From Candidatus Aerophobota bacterium (GTDB taxonomy: Bacteria; Aerophobota; Aerophobia; Aerophobales; JAGGXI01), in NCBI GenBank assembly GCA_021163155.1, contig JAGGXI010000098.1, positions 1 to 41,428 of the forward strand: DNA of 41,428 nt. Reading direction: 5' to 3'. This document shows, in pieces, positions 1 to 7,706 of the stretch. The stretch's first letter is position 1, and each line of letters starts with the position of its first letter. Below the pieces are notes generated by a model. The model worked only from the letters and a program-made list of their open reading frames with translations, ran no database searches and was not told where the DNA came from. Position numbers and translations under genes: made by a program.

Positions 1-1434
1 GCTAATTATTCTCCTTCTATACATATAAGAGAAAAGACTCTTCCTTCTATCCAATATGAGGGGGAAAAAGAGTTAATTCTCTCTCCTATAATTTCTCCTT
101 TAGGAAAGAGAAGCTATCTTGCTTTAAAGAAGTCCTCTCTTCCTTATCTTCACTTTTTTACATCTGTAGATGAAAATAGTGGCTTTGCCTACCGATTAAA
201 TTATGGAAGAGAAGAGAAGGGCACTGCCCATTTTCTAAATTTGGAAAGGACTTTCTATGACCAGTGGGTTAAATACAAAGAAGAGATTAATTTAGGTAAG
301 GAGATAGATAAGGGAGATGTAGATATCATCTGGAATTCCTCAAAAAAAAGGAAGATGCTTGTTAGTTTGAAAGGGGAGAAAGAAAGAATCGATTTACCCA
401 ACGAAGAAAAAAGGGAAAAGACTAAAATTGGTCTAAAAGGAGATTGGAGTTTAAAGGGTAAGAGTAATACCTTTAGCATCAAAGGTTTAGTGGAAAAAGC
501 AACTTTAAATGACCCTGAGGAAAACTATGATAATAATCTTCTGGGAGTTCAGATGGGACTAAAGATGAAGAAAAGTCCTTTAACTATAGGAGCAGGAGCT
601 AATTGGGAGGATTTTACGGAAAAAAGTGAAACATATCTAGGGGCAAAGGGGGTAGTTACTCTCCTGAGCGAAAAAGAGAAAAGACTGAGCCTGGATATAG
701 GAGGAAAAGTTAAATGGATGGAGAAGAAAGGAGGAGAATTTTTACCCTCTCTTAAAGCTTTCTATCAGACATCTCCTATGTTAAGCTTCCAGATAATAGG
801 AGAAAAGGAGGCTTTTCTCCCTCGATTTGCTGATTTATATCTTCCTTATGATTATATTAAAATAAATGAAGATATCTCTCCTGTAAGAGTCTGGAATTAT
901 GAAATAAATGTAAAATATAGCCCTTCCAAAGAGACAGACTTTCTACTAAGAGGCTTCCATAGAAAAGGGGAAGATGTTATCTGGAATGGCGAAGATAGTG
1001 GGTTTACTAAACCGATTATTAGAGATATTCTTCTTCAAGGAGGAGAGATAAGTATTTTACATAGATTTAGCGAAGCATTTGAGCAGGAGTTTGTATATAC
1101 TTATCAAGGTATCAAAAATACTGAAGATAAAGATAAGGTTATTCCCTATTATCCTGAAAATTCAGGGGCACTTTGGTTTAGATGGAACCAGGCAGGTTGG
1201 CGGATTGAAATAGGAGGGGAAATGATAGGAAAAAGATGGACAAATGAGCTGGATAAGGAAAATAACGAAGAGAAACTTTCTACCTGTTATAAAGAGAGAT
1301 TAACTATTGCTAAAAAGATAGGAAGAGATGTAGAAGGATTTATCCAATGGGAACGAAATGATTTTAAGCTTTGGAAGGATTACTCTTTCCCTCATCCTCT
1401 GCTTTCTCTGGGAATTGAAGCACGACTTTTTTAA
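1..1434 (+). CDS. TonB-dependent receptor-like outer-membrane barrel, C-terminal part
   Basis: The frame is open from the first base, so this is the 3' 477 codons of a gene cut by the window edge; the TTG at 241 is only an internal codon. The protein alternates polar and hydrophobic residues, as in beta strands, and ends in Leu-Phe, typical of outer-membrane barrels. The stretch LPRFADLYLPYD followed by VRVWNYEINVKYSP resembles the late-barrel signature of BtuB/FepA-type receptors, where a 'DLY' loop precedes 'WNYEIG'. The plug domain and signal peptide lie outside the window. Such receptors import chelated metals, cobalamin or other ligands through TonB; the substrate cannot be told here. 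It might instead be another large barrel of similar pattern. Confidence 0.68.
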   Translation, partial: ANYSPSIHIREKTLPSIQYEGEKELILSPIISPLGKRSYLALKKSSLPYLHFFTSVDENSGFAYRLNYGREEKGTAHFLNLERTFYDQWVKYKEEINLGKEIDKGDVDIIWNSSKKRKMLVSLKGEKERIDLPNEEKREKTKIGLKGDWSLKGKSNTFSIKGLVEKATLNDPEENYDNNLLGVQMGLKMKKSPLTIGAGANWEDFTEKSETYLGAKGVVTLLSEKEKRLSLDIGGKVKWMEKKGGEFLPSLKAFYQTSPMLSFQIIGEKEAFLPRFADLYLPYDYIKINEDISPVRVWNYEINVKYSPSKETDFLLRGFHRKGEDVIWNGEDSGFTKPIIRDILLQGGEISILHRFSEAFEQEFVYTYQGIKNTEDKDKVIPYYPENSGALWFRWNQAGWRIEIGGEMIGKRWTNELDKENNEEKLSTCYKERLTIAKKIGRDVEGFIQWERNDFKLWKDYSFPHPLLSLGIEARLF

Positions 1435-1437
1435 CCT

Positions 1438-1558
1438 TGGGTAGATGGGTTGATGAGTGAATGAGTAGATGAGGAAAAGAGTAGATGCTAACGCATAAAG
1501 ATAATGAGAAGAATTGCCCTCCTCCACTCATTTACCCATTTTCTCATCATCCCATTCA
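1438..1558. repeat. R4 inverted-repeat element, copy 1
   Basis: The left arm has repeated TAGATGGG / GATGAGTGAATGAG words, and the right arm has the complementary words (CCACTCATTTACCCATT, CTCATCATCCCATTCAC). The arms flank a short AT-rich centre. The same arrangement occurs at 33974-34088, and the left arm here matches the reverse complement of that copy's right arm. It fills the gap between two convergent genes. Confidence 0.6.
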
Positions 1559-2293
1559 CTTGTTGATTAAGTGTAAAGTTAAAGTTCCCAGAGATATTTT
1601 TGTCTGAAGTTTTAAAGGAAGATGCTCATCGGTAGTGGAAAACCAGATATCTCTATTTTTTGCCTTATTATTTGAATCTATTTCTGAACATAAAATAGCA
1701 GAATATGTATCTTCCAAAATGCTGATTTTTTCTTCTTTTATTACTTTAATTTTTATTTTTCTTACTTTGCTTCCTTCAATTAAAGAGAAAGAAAAAACTT
1801 TACCTACTTCTAATTTTTGTAATCTAAGCCAGTAAATTAAAGATACTGTATCAAAAAGAGGAAGCGAAAATTCTTTTTTCCATTTTCTTTTCTTCCCTTC
1901 TTTTTCCTCAGTTAAAGCTGTTCCTTTCTCTAAATCTATATCTACAACGATTTTGTTCTTCCTGAGATATCCTTCCTGGTAATAAATTATTAATTGGTGT
2001 GAGTAGAGAGTTTCAACGTCGGCAAAGCTTTCCATTCTATCATCAAGAGGATAAAGTAGAGAGACAAAGTCTGAGCTTTTTGTTTCGGAGATAAAATGAT
2101 AGACAGACTTTCCCTTTATTTGGGTTATCTGTTTTATTTGAAGTAATCCTTTCCCTATATAAAAACCTCCTAAAGTTGCCCTATAGATTAATTTTTCTCC
2201 TACTTTAATAGAATAAGCATTTCCTTTTCCTACTATTATGAATAGTAAAAAGAAGAGGAAGATTTGAATAAAGATGGGTATTCTTCTTTTCAT
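1556..2293 (-). CDS. DUF3108 family exported protein
   Basis: A 245-residue protein. Residues 1-27 form a typical signal peptide (MKRR, a long Leu/Ile/Phe core, then GNAYS), so it is exported to the periplasm or cell envelope. The mature part matches the DUF3108 pattern: it opens with VGEKLIYRATLGGFYIGKG, continues with TKSSDFVSLLYPLDDRMES near residue 95, and ends with strand-rich sequence. Family function is not established; members are often annotated as outer-membrane-associated. The ATG at 2293 is supported by GGGAG six bases upstream. A promoter read into this gene starts inside the R2 element (2314-2342). The 3' end runs into the edge of R4 copy 1. Confidence 0.78.
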   Translation of the reverse strand: MKRRIPIFIQIFLFFLLFIIVGKGNAYSIKVGEKLIYRATLGGFYIGKGLLQIKQITQIKGKSVYHFISETKSSDFVSLLYPLDDRMESFADVETLYSHQLIIYYQEGYLRKNKIVVDIDLEKGTALTEEKEGKKRKWKKEFSLPLFDTVSLIYWLRLQKLEVGKVFSFSLIEGSKVRKIKIKVIKEEKISILEDTYSAILCSEIDSNNKAKNRDIWFSTTDEHLPLKLQTKISLGTLTLHLINK

Positions 2294-2313
2294 TTTTTCT
2301 CCCGCTTTTCTTG

Positions 2314-2342
2314 ATAATAGAGAAACAAAGTTCTCTTGTCAA
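2314..2342 (-). promoter_or_regulatory. sigma70-type promoter of the DUF3108 gene, with -35 inside an R2 terminus
   Basis: On the minus strand, TTGACA (2337-2342) is followed after 17 bases by TATTAT (2314-2319), one mismatch from consensus. The expected start site lies about 14 bases before the ATG. The -35 hexamer is part of the R2 terminal inverted repeat. Confidence 0.55.
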
Positions 2343-2564
2343 CCAATTTTTGCACAAAATAATGGTAGCCGCAGGCTCAGAGCCTGCGCAAAACAGCGCA
2401 ACTTAAAAGTTGCGGTTACCGTCCTTTGTAGCGCAAACTCAGATGCTGCAAAGGTAACCATATCCTAAATGTGGAATCTGTGATTTTGAAATTAATCTTT
2501 CTCTTATTACATAGATCGTTATTAATGCAAATATTACGGATTTCAAGCAAAAGTTGGTTGACAA
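2336..2564. mobile_element. R2 MITE-like element, copy a
   Basis: 229 bp bounded by 18-bp inverted termini, TTGTCAACCAATTTTTGC (2336-2353) and the complement at 2547-2564, with one mismatch. Inside lie palindromic cassettes, GCAGGCTCAGAGCCTGC and GCAACTTAAAAGTTGC, introduced by GGTAGCCGC. The right half (from about 2470) is a conserved segment shared with 35998-36243 and, inverted, with 23233-23457. It lacks about 30 bp near its right end that the other copies have. There is no transposase. It fills nearly all of the gap between DUF3108 and ruvA. Confidence 0.7.
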
Positions 2565-2639
2565 ACTACTAAAGTATTATACCATCTAAATATCTCTTAA
2601 ATTGCTCCACATCGTTTTACCGAAATAAAGGGAAAGAAT

Positions 2640-3215
2640 ATGTTTTATTATCTTAAAGGAGTTCTCCAACATAAATCTCCCGGTCTTGTTCTCGTAGAAG
2701 TAAGAGGAGTGGGATACAAAGTCAACTTACCCCTGTCCAGCTATGAAACCCTTCCCGAAGAAGGAAAAGAGGTTAAAATCTATACTTATGTCCATTTGTA
2801 TGAGGATAAGATATCATTATATGGTTTTCTTAATGAAGAAGAGAGAGATTTTTTTCTTCTTCTTATTTCCGTTTCTAAGATTGGTCCTAAAACAGCTCTT
2901 CGAATTTTATCCAAAAATTCTCTTTTTGAATTTAAAAAAGCAATAAAAGAGGGAAGCCTATCTACTTTAACTAATGTCTCTGGCATCGGGAAAAAGACAG
3001 CCCAAAGGCTAATTTTAGAACTCAGTGGAAAAATAGTATTAGAAGAGAAAGTAAAATCAGTTGAAGAAACATTAATGGAAGATGCCTTATCGGGTCTTAT
3101 ATCATTAGGATATACTCATAAAGAAGCCCGAGGAGCGGTAGAACAGGCTTTATCCTCTTGTAAAGATAAAACCGATTTAGCTCAATTAATAAAAGAAGCC
3201 TTGAGGTATATATAA
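2640..3215 (+). CDS. ruvA: Holliday junction branch migration protein RuvA
   Basis: 191 residues, the usual RuvA length. The N-terminal OB fold (about 1-62) starts MFYYLKGVL and contains VEVRGVGYKVNLPL. Two helix-hairpin-helix DNA-binding motifs follow: SKIGPKTALRIL near residues 79-90 and SGIGKKTAQRLILEL near 114-128. A C-terminal helical domain (about 145-191) binds RuvB. RuvA tetramers hold the four-way junction for the RuvB motors during recombinational repair. ruvB follows seven bases after the stop, so the two form an operon. The ATG at 2640 has a purine-rich, modest ribosome site (AAAGGGAAAG). ruvC is not in the window. Confidence 0.96.
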   Translation: MFYYLKGVLQHKSPGLVLVEVRGVGYKVNLPLSSYETLPEEGKEVKIYTYVHLYEDKISLYGFLNEEERDFFLLLISVSKIGPKTALRILSKNSLFEFKKAIKEGSLSTLTNVSGIGKKTAQRLILELSGKIVLEEKVKSVEETLMEDALSGLISLGYTHKEARGAVEQALSSCKDKTDLAQLIKEALRYI

Positions 3216-3222
3216 GAAAACA

Positions 3223-4248
3223 ATGATAAAAGATATTACTACACCCAATTTACAGGAAGAGGATAGTAAAGTTGAACTTACTCTTCGACCTCAAAAGATG
3301 CAAGAATTTATAGGGCAGAATAAAGTTAAAGAAAATCTAAATATTTTTATCCAGGCAGCTAAAAAACGGAACGAGAGCCTGGATCATACTCTTCTTTATG
3401 GACCACCAGGATTAGGAAAGACAACTTTAGCTCATATTATTGCCAACGAGATAGGAAGTAGAATCCAATCAACCAGTGGTTCAGCGATTAACAAACCAGG
3501 AGAATTAGCCAAGATTCTTACCAATGCAGAATTTCAGAATAAAGATGTGCTCTTTATAGATGAAATCCATCGTCTCCCTTCTCAAGCAGAGGAAGTGCTT
3601 TACTCAGCAATGGAAGATTTTGAGATAGATATAATTTTAGGAAAAGGCATCCATGCTCATTCTTTGAAATTACCCCTGGCACATTTTACTTTAATAGGCG
3701 CTACTACGCGAGCTGGACTTCTTACCTCTCCCTTACGAAGCAGATTTGGAGTAGTAAGTAGATTGGATTTTTATGAAGAAGAGGATTTGTATCATATTGT
3801 TCTTCGCTCCAGTAATATTTTAAAGATAAAAATTGATGAGGAAGGGGCATGGGAAATTGCCCGACGTTCTCGAGAAACTCCCAGAATAGCTAACAGACTC
3901 CTTAGAAGAATTAGAGATTACGCTCAGGTAAAAGGTGAAGGAACTATAACAAAAAAAACTGTAAACCTTGCATTAAATATGCTGGAAGTGGATAATAAAG
4001 GATTGGACAGTATGGATAGAAAAATCTTGCATACAATTCTTTATAAATTCAATGGAGGACCTGTAGGACTTAAGACAATAGCTATGGTTGTTAATGAGGA
4101 GCCGGAAACTATAGAAGAGGTGTATGAACCTTATTTAGTTAGAGAAGGATTAATTGAGAGAACGTCTCAAGGAAGAAAAGCTACCCATCTTCTCTACAAA
4201 TATATGGGGGGGAAAGAAGACTATAAGCAAGAGGAACTACCCCTTTAA
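3223..4248 (+). CDS. ruvB: Holliday junction branch migration ATPase RuvB
   Basis: 341 residues, full length. An AAA+ domain carries Walker A GPPGLGKT (60-67), Walker B FIDEIHRL (about 111-118), sensor 1 GATTRAG (159-165) and the arginine-finger segment LRSRFG (171-176). A C-terminal winged-helix domain (about 265-335) contains GGPVGLKTIA and the terminal RTSQGRKAT stretch characteristic of RuvB. It is the hexameric motor that drives branch migration with RuvA. It is translated just after ruvA and converges on the DUF2062 gene, with 10 bases between the stops. Confidence 0.97.
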   Translation: MIKDITTPNLQEEDSKVELTLRPQKMQEFIGQNKVKENLNIFIQAAKKRNESLDHTLLYGPPGLGKTTLAHIIANEIGSRIQSTSGSAINKPGELAKILTNAEFQNKDVLFIDEIHRLPSQAEEVLYSAMEDFEIDIILGKGIHAHSLKLPLAHFTLIGATTRAGLLTSPLRSRFGVVSRLDFYEEEDLYHIVLRSSNILKIKIDEEGAWEIARRSRETPRIANRLLRRIRDYAQVKGEGTITKKTVNLALNMLEVDNKGLDSMDRKILHTILYKFNGGPVGLKTIAMVVNEEPETIEEVYEPYLVREGLIERTSQGRKATHLLYKYMGGKEDYKQEELPL

Positions 4249-4258
4249 AATATTCTTA

Positions 4259-4753
4259 TCACAGCCCAGATTGTTTAGAAGCCTTTTTGCTTTTATATTT
4301 AGTAATTATAACTAGAACTAACCCATAAGTACCCAGGGCTATAATAATAGCTAAAACAAAATCTCCTATTAAAAGAGATTTACCAACATTTAATAAATTC
4401 TCAGCCTTTGTAAGAAATTCCCAGGAAAACGAAAAGTAAGTATGCCCGAGGATCAACTGACCAATCTTATAACCAAAAGCATAAAAAAAGGGAGCAGTCA
4501 AAGGATTAGCAACAAAGGTGGCTAAGATAGCAGCGGTTCTATTCGCTTTTAGAAGTAGAGCTGTCGGTAAAGAAAAAAGTATAGCAGACCCAAAGGTAGG
4601 CATAATCCCCCAGAAGATTCCAATGGCAACTCCCAGAGCAATCTTTTTGGGAGAGTCATTAATCCATAAAATTTTTCTTATAAATGATTTTATATTTTTC
4701 CATGTTGGTTTCTTCCCATTTTTTCTTTTGGCAGAGGTTAATCTTTTCCGCAT
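4259..4753 (-). CDS. DUF2062 domain membrane protein
   Basis: 164 residues from the ATG at 4753, preceded by GAAGGGAG at good spacing; an ATG 15 bases further upstream lacks a ribosome site. After a basic N terminus, SPKKIALGVAIGIFWGIMPT and LLLKANRTAAILATFVANP are the DUF2062 signature, with NPLTAP in the loop. Three or four hydrophobic segments predict an inner-membrane protein, and the C terminus is basic. The family's biochemical role is unknown; relatives occur fused to glycosyltransferases. It is a single gene convergent with ruvB, with R1 copy A upstream. Confidence 0.83.
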   Translation of the reverse strand: MRKRLTSAKRKNGKKPTWKNIKSFIRKILWINDSPKKIALGVAIGIFWGIMPTFGSAILFSLPTALLLKANRTAAILATFVANPLTAPFFYAFGYKIGQLILGHTYFSFSWEFLTKAENLLNVGKSLLIGDFVLAIIIALGTYGLVLVIITKYKSKKASKQSGL

Positions 4754-4821
4754 TTTTGCTCCCTTCAAGGTGTTTCTCTTATTATATATACCATAAAATT
4801 ACAAAAAATCAAAGATTGTTT

Positions 4822-5047
4822 AACCCAGATTCGGCAAACTGTTAGAGTACCTGGCCTGGGTAGGGGAGGCTTTAGCCTCCCAACAGACTTTAGCTCTTGT
4901 TTTGCAAAGGGCGACTGAAGTTGCCCCTACCCAAAAAAGAAAAATATTTTTTGCTCCTAAAAAAATTTAATTTTCATGAAGATTAGACTCAGAACAATAT
5001 TTTAGGATAAATTTAATGGTCATTATTCAAATTGCCGAATACGGGTT
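4822..5047. mobile_element. R1 MITE-like element, copy A
   Basis: 226 bp with 16-bp inverted termini: AACCCAGATTCGGCAA on the left, and the right end reads AACCCGTATTCGGCAA in reverse. Inside is a paired structure, GGGTAGGGG with CCCCTACCC, enclosing the hairpins GGGAGGCTTTAGCCTCCC and GGGCGACTGAAGTTGCCC. An AT-rich tail follows (AATTTAATTTTCATGAAGATTAG and on). There is no ORF. The right end touches the stop codon of the release-factor-like gene, so the element sits directly at its 3' end. Confidence 0.72.
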
Positions 5048-5469
5048 TAAATCTCCTTATCTGTATCTGGTTTTATCCGAAGTTCTTTCTTGCGGGATTG
5101 AAGTCTCTTTTGTTCGAGTATTCTCTTCTTAGCTCTCCTTGAGCGCCTTCGCTTTTTTCTTCGAATCTTCTCTCGGCATTTCTCTTCCTCGCTTTGCTTT
5201 CCAAGTACATAATTTTCAATTTTACGTACCAACTCCTGTCTGGCTAAAAAACGATTTAAAGCCTGAGAACGAGTCTTTTGCATCTTAACCTCAAAGCCTG
5301 TAGGAAGGTGTTTTAAATAAACACAGGTAGCCACCTTGTTGACATTCTGTCCTCCTGGCCCTCTTGCATGAATGAACTTCTCAATTATGTCTTCTTTACG
5401 CACGTCAAACTTTTGCATCTTCTCTTTCAAAGTTCTCTGTTTTTCCTCACTAACTCCAAAATCAAGCAT
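5047..5469 (-). CDS. RF-1 domain peptidyl-tRNA hydrolase (ArfB/PrfH-like)
   Basis: 140 residues, far shorter than RF1/RF2. It has only the catalytic release-factor domain: HARGPGGQNVNKVATCVYLKH (34-54) contains the GGQ motif whose glutamine promotes ester-bond hydrolysis on the ribosome. A strongly basic tail (about 95-135, RRKKRRRSRRAKKR) resembles the ArfB tail that enters the empty mRNA channel. The likely role is rescue of stalled ribosomes or a related stop-independent release. Stop-codon recognition motifs (PxT or SPF) are absent. The stop codon lies at the right edge of R1 copy A, so the last codons may have been altered by insertion. Confidence 0.8.
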   Translation of the reverse strand: MLDFGVSEEKQRTLKEKMQKFDVRKEDIIEKFIHARGPGGQNVNKVATCVYLKHLPTGFEVKMQKTRSQALNRFLARQELVRKIENYVLGKQSEEEKCREKIRRKKRRRSRRAKKRILEQKRLQSRKKELRIKPDTDKEI

Positions 5470-5545
5470 TTTATTTACACCTACTAAATTTTTATTTCAC
5501 CTCTAATCCTCTAATCCTGGTTTTCCCTTTGCCTCTTACGTCTCA

Positions 5546-6100
5546 CTATTTTCCCTTTAATCCTCTACTCCTGCTTTCCCTTGACATACTATAGATACAA
5601 CCGCAGTAGTTCTGTTGATAAAGATGCCATTGCTTAGCTAATTGGATAGCTATTTTAAATCCTTCTCTTTTCTTAAAATTTCTCACCAAAAATCTATCTC
5701 TACCAATCTCCCGACCTATTTTATTAATTACCTCTGCCCTTTTGTAAGGACTTATAGTTAAAGTGGTAGTAAAAGCGTCCAATCCGGAATTAATCATATA
5801 ATGATAGGTATTTTTTAGCCTAATTTTAAAACAGACCTCGCATCTCTTTCCTCCTTCAGGTTCTTGTTTAAAATGCTCAGTCTCCTTAAACCACTCTTTT
5901 GAATCATAAATACCTATTTCTAATGGGAAATGCAATTCATGAGCTACTTTATAAGTAGCTTTTAGCCTTTTTTGATACTCTTCTTCAGGATAAATATTGG
6001 GATTATAGAAAAACCCGAAAACCTGGTGCCCTTCCTCTTTTAATTTTTTCACTGCTCCTGCCGCACAGACTCCACAACATATATGAAGCGCAATCTTCAT
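5546..6100 (-). CDS. queH: epoxyqueuosine reductase QueH
   Basis: 184 residues of the QueH (formerly DUF208) family. Motifs seen: HICCGVCAAG (6-15), the conserved YNPNIYPEEEYQKR, GGKRCEVCFKIRL near 85-97, TTTLTISPYK near 111-120 and QNYCGCIYS near 164-172. The paired cysteines bind a [4Fe-4S] cluster and a second metal. The enzyme reduces epoxyqueuosine to queuosine in tRNA wobble positions, replacing the cobalamin enzyme QueG. queF, earlier in the same pathway, is at 33545-33976, so the two genes are in the window but not linked. The ATG at 6100 is preceded by AGGAGATAAGG on the minus strand. Confidence 0.93.
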   Translation of the reverse strand: MKIALHICCGVCAAGAVKKLKEEGHQVFGFFYNPNIYPEEEYQKRLKATYKVAHELHFPLEIGIYDSKEWFKETEHFKQEPEGGKRCEVCFKIRLKNTYHYMINSGLDAFTTTLTISPYKRAEVINKIGREIGRDRFLVRNFKKREGFKIAIQLAKQWHLYQQNYCGCIYSMSRESRSRGLKGK

Positions 6101-6126
6101 CCTTATCTCCTGATATATTATTCAGT

Positions 6127-6222
6127 AGAAACCTTTGAAAAACCTGCATGGTTTCTTGATTACGCAGATTCTTAAAGATGATTACACTGATTTTCAGAGA
6201 TTTCTGACTTTTTCAGAAATCG
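6127..6222. repeat. R3 hairpin repeat, copy a
   Basis: It starts with an imperfect hairpin (AGAAACCTTTG...). A middle segment, GATTACGCAGATTCTTAAAG, follows, and the element ends in GATTTCTGACTTTTTCAGAAATC. The stop codon of apbE on the minus strand falls inside the last hairpin. Related copies: 7608-7682, 8740-8811 and 13856-13978. Confidence 0.6.
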
Positions 6223-7235
6223 CTAGCCTGAAATTGCATCCATCCTCGAGAGGTGACTATTTCCATTCCTTCACTTGTCTCACTGATAATCATCCCCTCT
6301 ATATTGGAAAGAGAATTTATTAAATCCATTCCCTTGTAGGGGCCCAATACAAAAACTCCTGTAGCTAAGGCATCGGCAGTGGTAGTATCAGAAGCAATAA
6401 TAGTTACACTCATAGGTATATTTTCTACAGTCATTCCTGTATGAGGATTAACAATATGAGAATGTCTTTGCCCATTAATTAAAAAATATCTCTCATAATC
6501 TCCTGAAGTAGCTACAGCTTTATCCTCCACTTTTATAATTCTTACTATTTTTCCTTTATGTCTGGGGTCCTGTATACCTATCCGCCATTTTTTATCTTGC
6601 GGGCCTCTCCCTAAAGCATACAAATCTCCTCCTGCATTGACAAGAGCTTTATTTATTCCCTCTTTTCTTAAAATTTCTATAGCTTTATCCACAGCATATC
6701 CCTTAGCAATTCCCCCTAAATCAATTCCCATCCCCTTTTTCTTAAACTTGATTAAATTATCTTCTAAAATTATATTCTTATAGTTAACCAGAAACAGAGC
6801 TTCTTTTATCTCTTGTGGTGAAGGGAGCCTCTTTTCTTTTCCTGCTCTTCTCCATAAATCAACCAAAGGTTTGCAGGTAATATCAAAGGCTCCCCCAGTT
6901 AATTTAGAAAAATTTATTGCTTTTTTAACAACTTCTAATGTAAAGGGAGAAACTCTATTCTCTCCTTGACGATTAAGAATATAAACTTCACTATCTCTTT
7001 TGTAGTCATCCATTAAATTATTTGTCTCTTTAATTACATTAAAAGCCTCCCTAACTGCTTTTTCATCAAAAGGAATAGTAGTAATCTCTACTGTTGTATC
7101 CATAATTATTTCAGTATGTTTGGATAGATTAGCTCTCTGCCCTTCATTTACTTTTAAGATTAACGGAACAAAAATAATTAAAAAAATGACTAAAATTAAG
7201 AGAACTAAAAGAATAAATTTTTTTCTTGAAAACAA
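6213..7235 (-). CDS. apbE: FAD:protein FMN transferase ApbE
   Basis: 340 residues from the TTG at 7235, chosen because AAAGGAG lies six bases before it. The frame continues upstream only into the R1 copy B terminus. One hydrophobic helix (about residues 8-28) anchors it at the membrane with the enzyme outside. Family motifs in order: HTEIIMDTTVEI, GGAFDITCKPLVDLW, GIDLGGIAKGYAVDKA, NAGGDLYALG, ATSGDYERYF, HIVNPHTG and TTADALATGVFVLGP. ApbE uses FAD to attach FMN to Thr/Ser of redox-pump subunits such as NqrC or RnfG. No such partner is in the window. The last residues (QASDF) and the stop come partly from R3 copy a, so the C-terminal tail looks replaced. Confidence 0.93.
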   Translation of the reverse strand: MFSRKKFILLVLLILVIFLIIFVPLILKVNEGQRANLSKHTEIIMDTTVEITTIPFDEKAVREAFNVIKETNNLMDDYKRDSEVYILNRQGENRVSPFTLEVVKKAINFSKLTGGAFDITCKPLVDLWRRAGKEKRLPSPQEIKEALFLVNYKNIILEDNLIKFKKKGMGIDLGGIAKGYAVDKAIEILRKEGINKALVNAGGDLYALGRGPQDKKWRIGIQDPRHKGKIVRIIKVEDKAVATSGDYERYFLINGQRHSHIVNPHTGMTVENIPMSVTIIASDTTTADALATGVFVLGPYKGMDLINSLSNIEGMIISETSEGMEIVTSRGWMQFQASDF

Positions 7236-7252
7236 CGTTTTCTCCTTTGCTA

Positions 7253-7487
7253 AACCCGGATTCGGCAAACTGTGAGAGTGCTTGGCCTGGGTAGGGGAGG
7301 CTTTAGCCTCCCGATAGACTTTAGCTCTTGTTTTGCAAAGGGCGACTGAAGTCGCTCCTACCCAAAAAAGGAAAGCATTTTTTATTACTAAAAAGCTTTA
7401 AAAAATTTAATTTTCATAAAAATTAGACTCAGAAGAATATTTTAGGATAAACTTAATGGTTATTATTCAAATTGCCGAATCCGGGTT
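7253..7487. mobile_element. R1 MITE-like element, copy B (perfect termini)
   Basis: 235 bp with perfect 16-bp inverted termini, AACCCGGATTCGGCAA at 7253-7268 and its complement at 7472-7487. It has the same internal cassettes as copy A (GGGAGGCTTTAGCCTCCC, then GGGCGACTGAAGTCGC). It lies between the apparent apbE promoter (7510-7537) and the apbE ribosome site, so apbE mRNA would carry the whole element in its leader. Confidence 0.75.
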
Positions 7488-7509
7488 AAAGATTATTAGG
7501 TATTCTATC

Positions 7510-7537
7510 AAGATAGAGGGAAAACGCTAAATGTCAA
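7510..7537 (-). promoter_or_regulatory. candidate promoter reading towards apbE
   Basis: On the minus strand, TTGACA (7532-7537) is followed after 16 bases by TATCTT (7510-7515). It is the only good sigma70 match upstream of apbE. It is separated from the gene by R1 copy B. Confidence 0.35.
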
Positions 7538-7607
7538 CTAAAATAAATAGACAGAAAAGTAGAAATAGTGTAGGATAAATAAAATTAAAAAGTAATAAAA
7601 TTCAAGT

Positions 7608-7682
7608 AGAGACCTCTGAAAGACCTCCAGAGGCCTCTGATTACACAGATTTATAGAGATTTCTGACTTTTTCAGAAATCTC
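7608..7682. repeat. R3 hairpin repeat, copy b
   Basis: A first hairpin pairs CCTCTG with CAGAGG. A middle segment, GATTACACAGATTT, follows. The element ends in a perfect 11-bp hairpin, GAGATTTCTGA with TCAGAAATCTC around a 5-base loop. It ends 24 bases before the tsaD start and leaves the tsaD ribosome site outside. Confidence 0.62.
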
Positions 7683-7706
7683 AAGTAGTATCTTATGAGG
7701 ATATGA

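Noticed and set aside
1300-1527. Minus-strand frame over the end of the TonB-receptor gene
   Set aside because: It overlaps the real gene and the R4 repeat, and shows no domain or ribosome site.
2274-2468. 64-codon plus-strand frame across R2 copy a
   Set aside because: It is made of the DUF3108 5' region and palindromic cassettes; no coding character.
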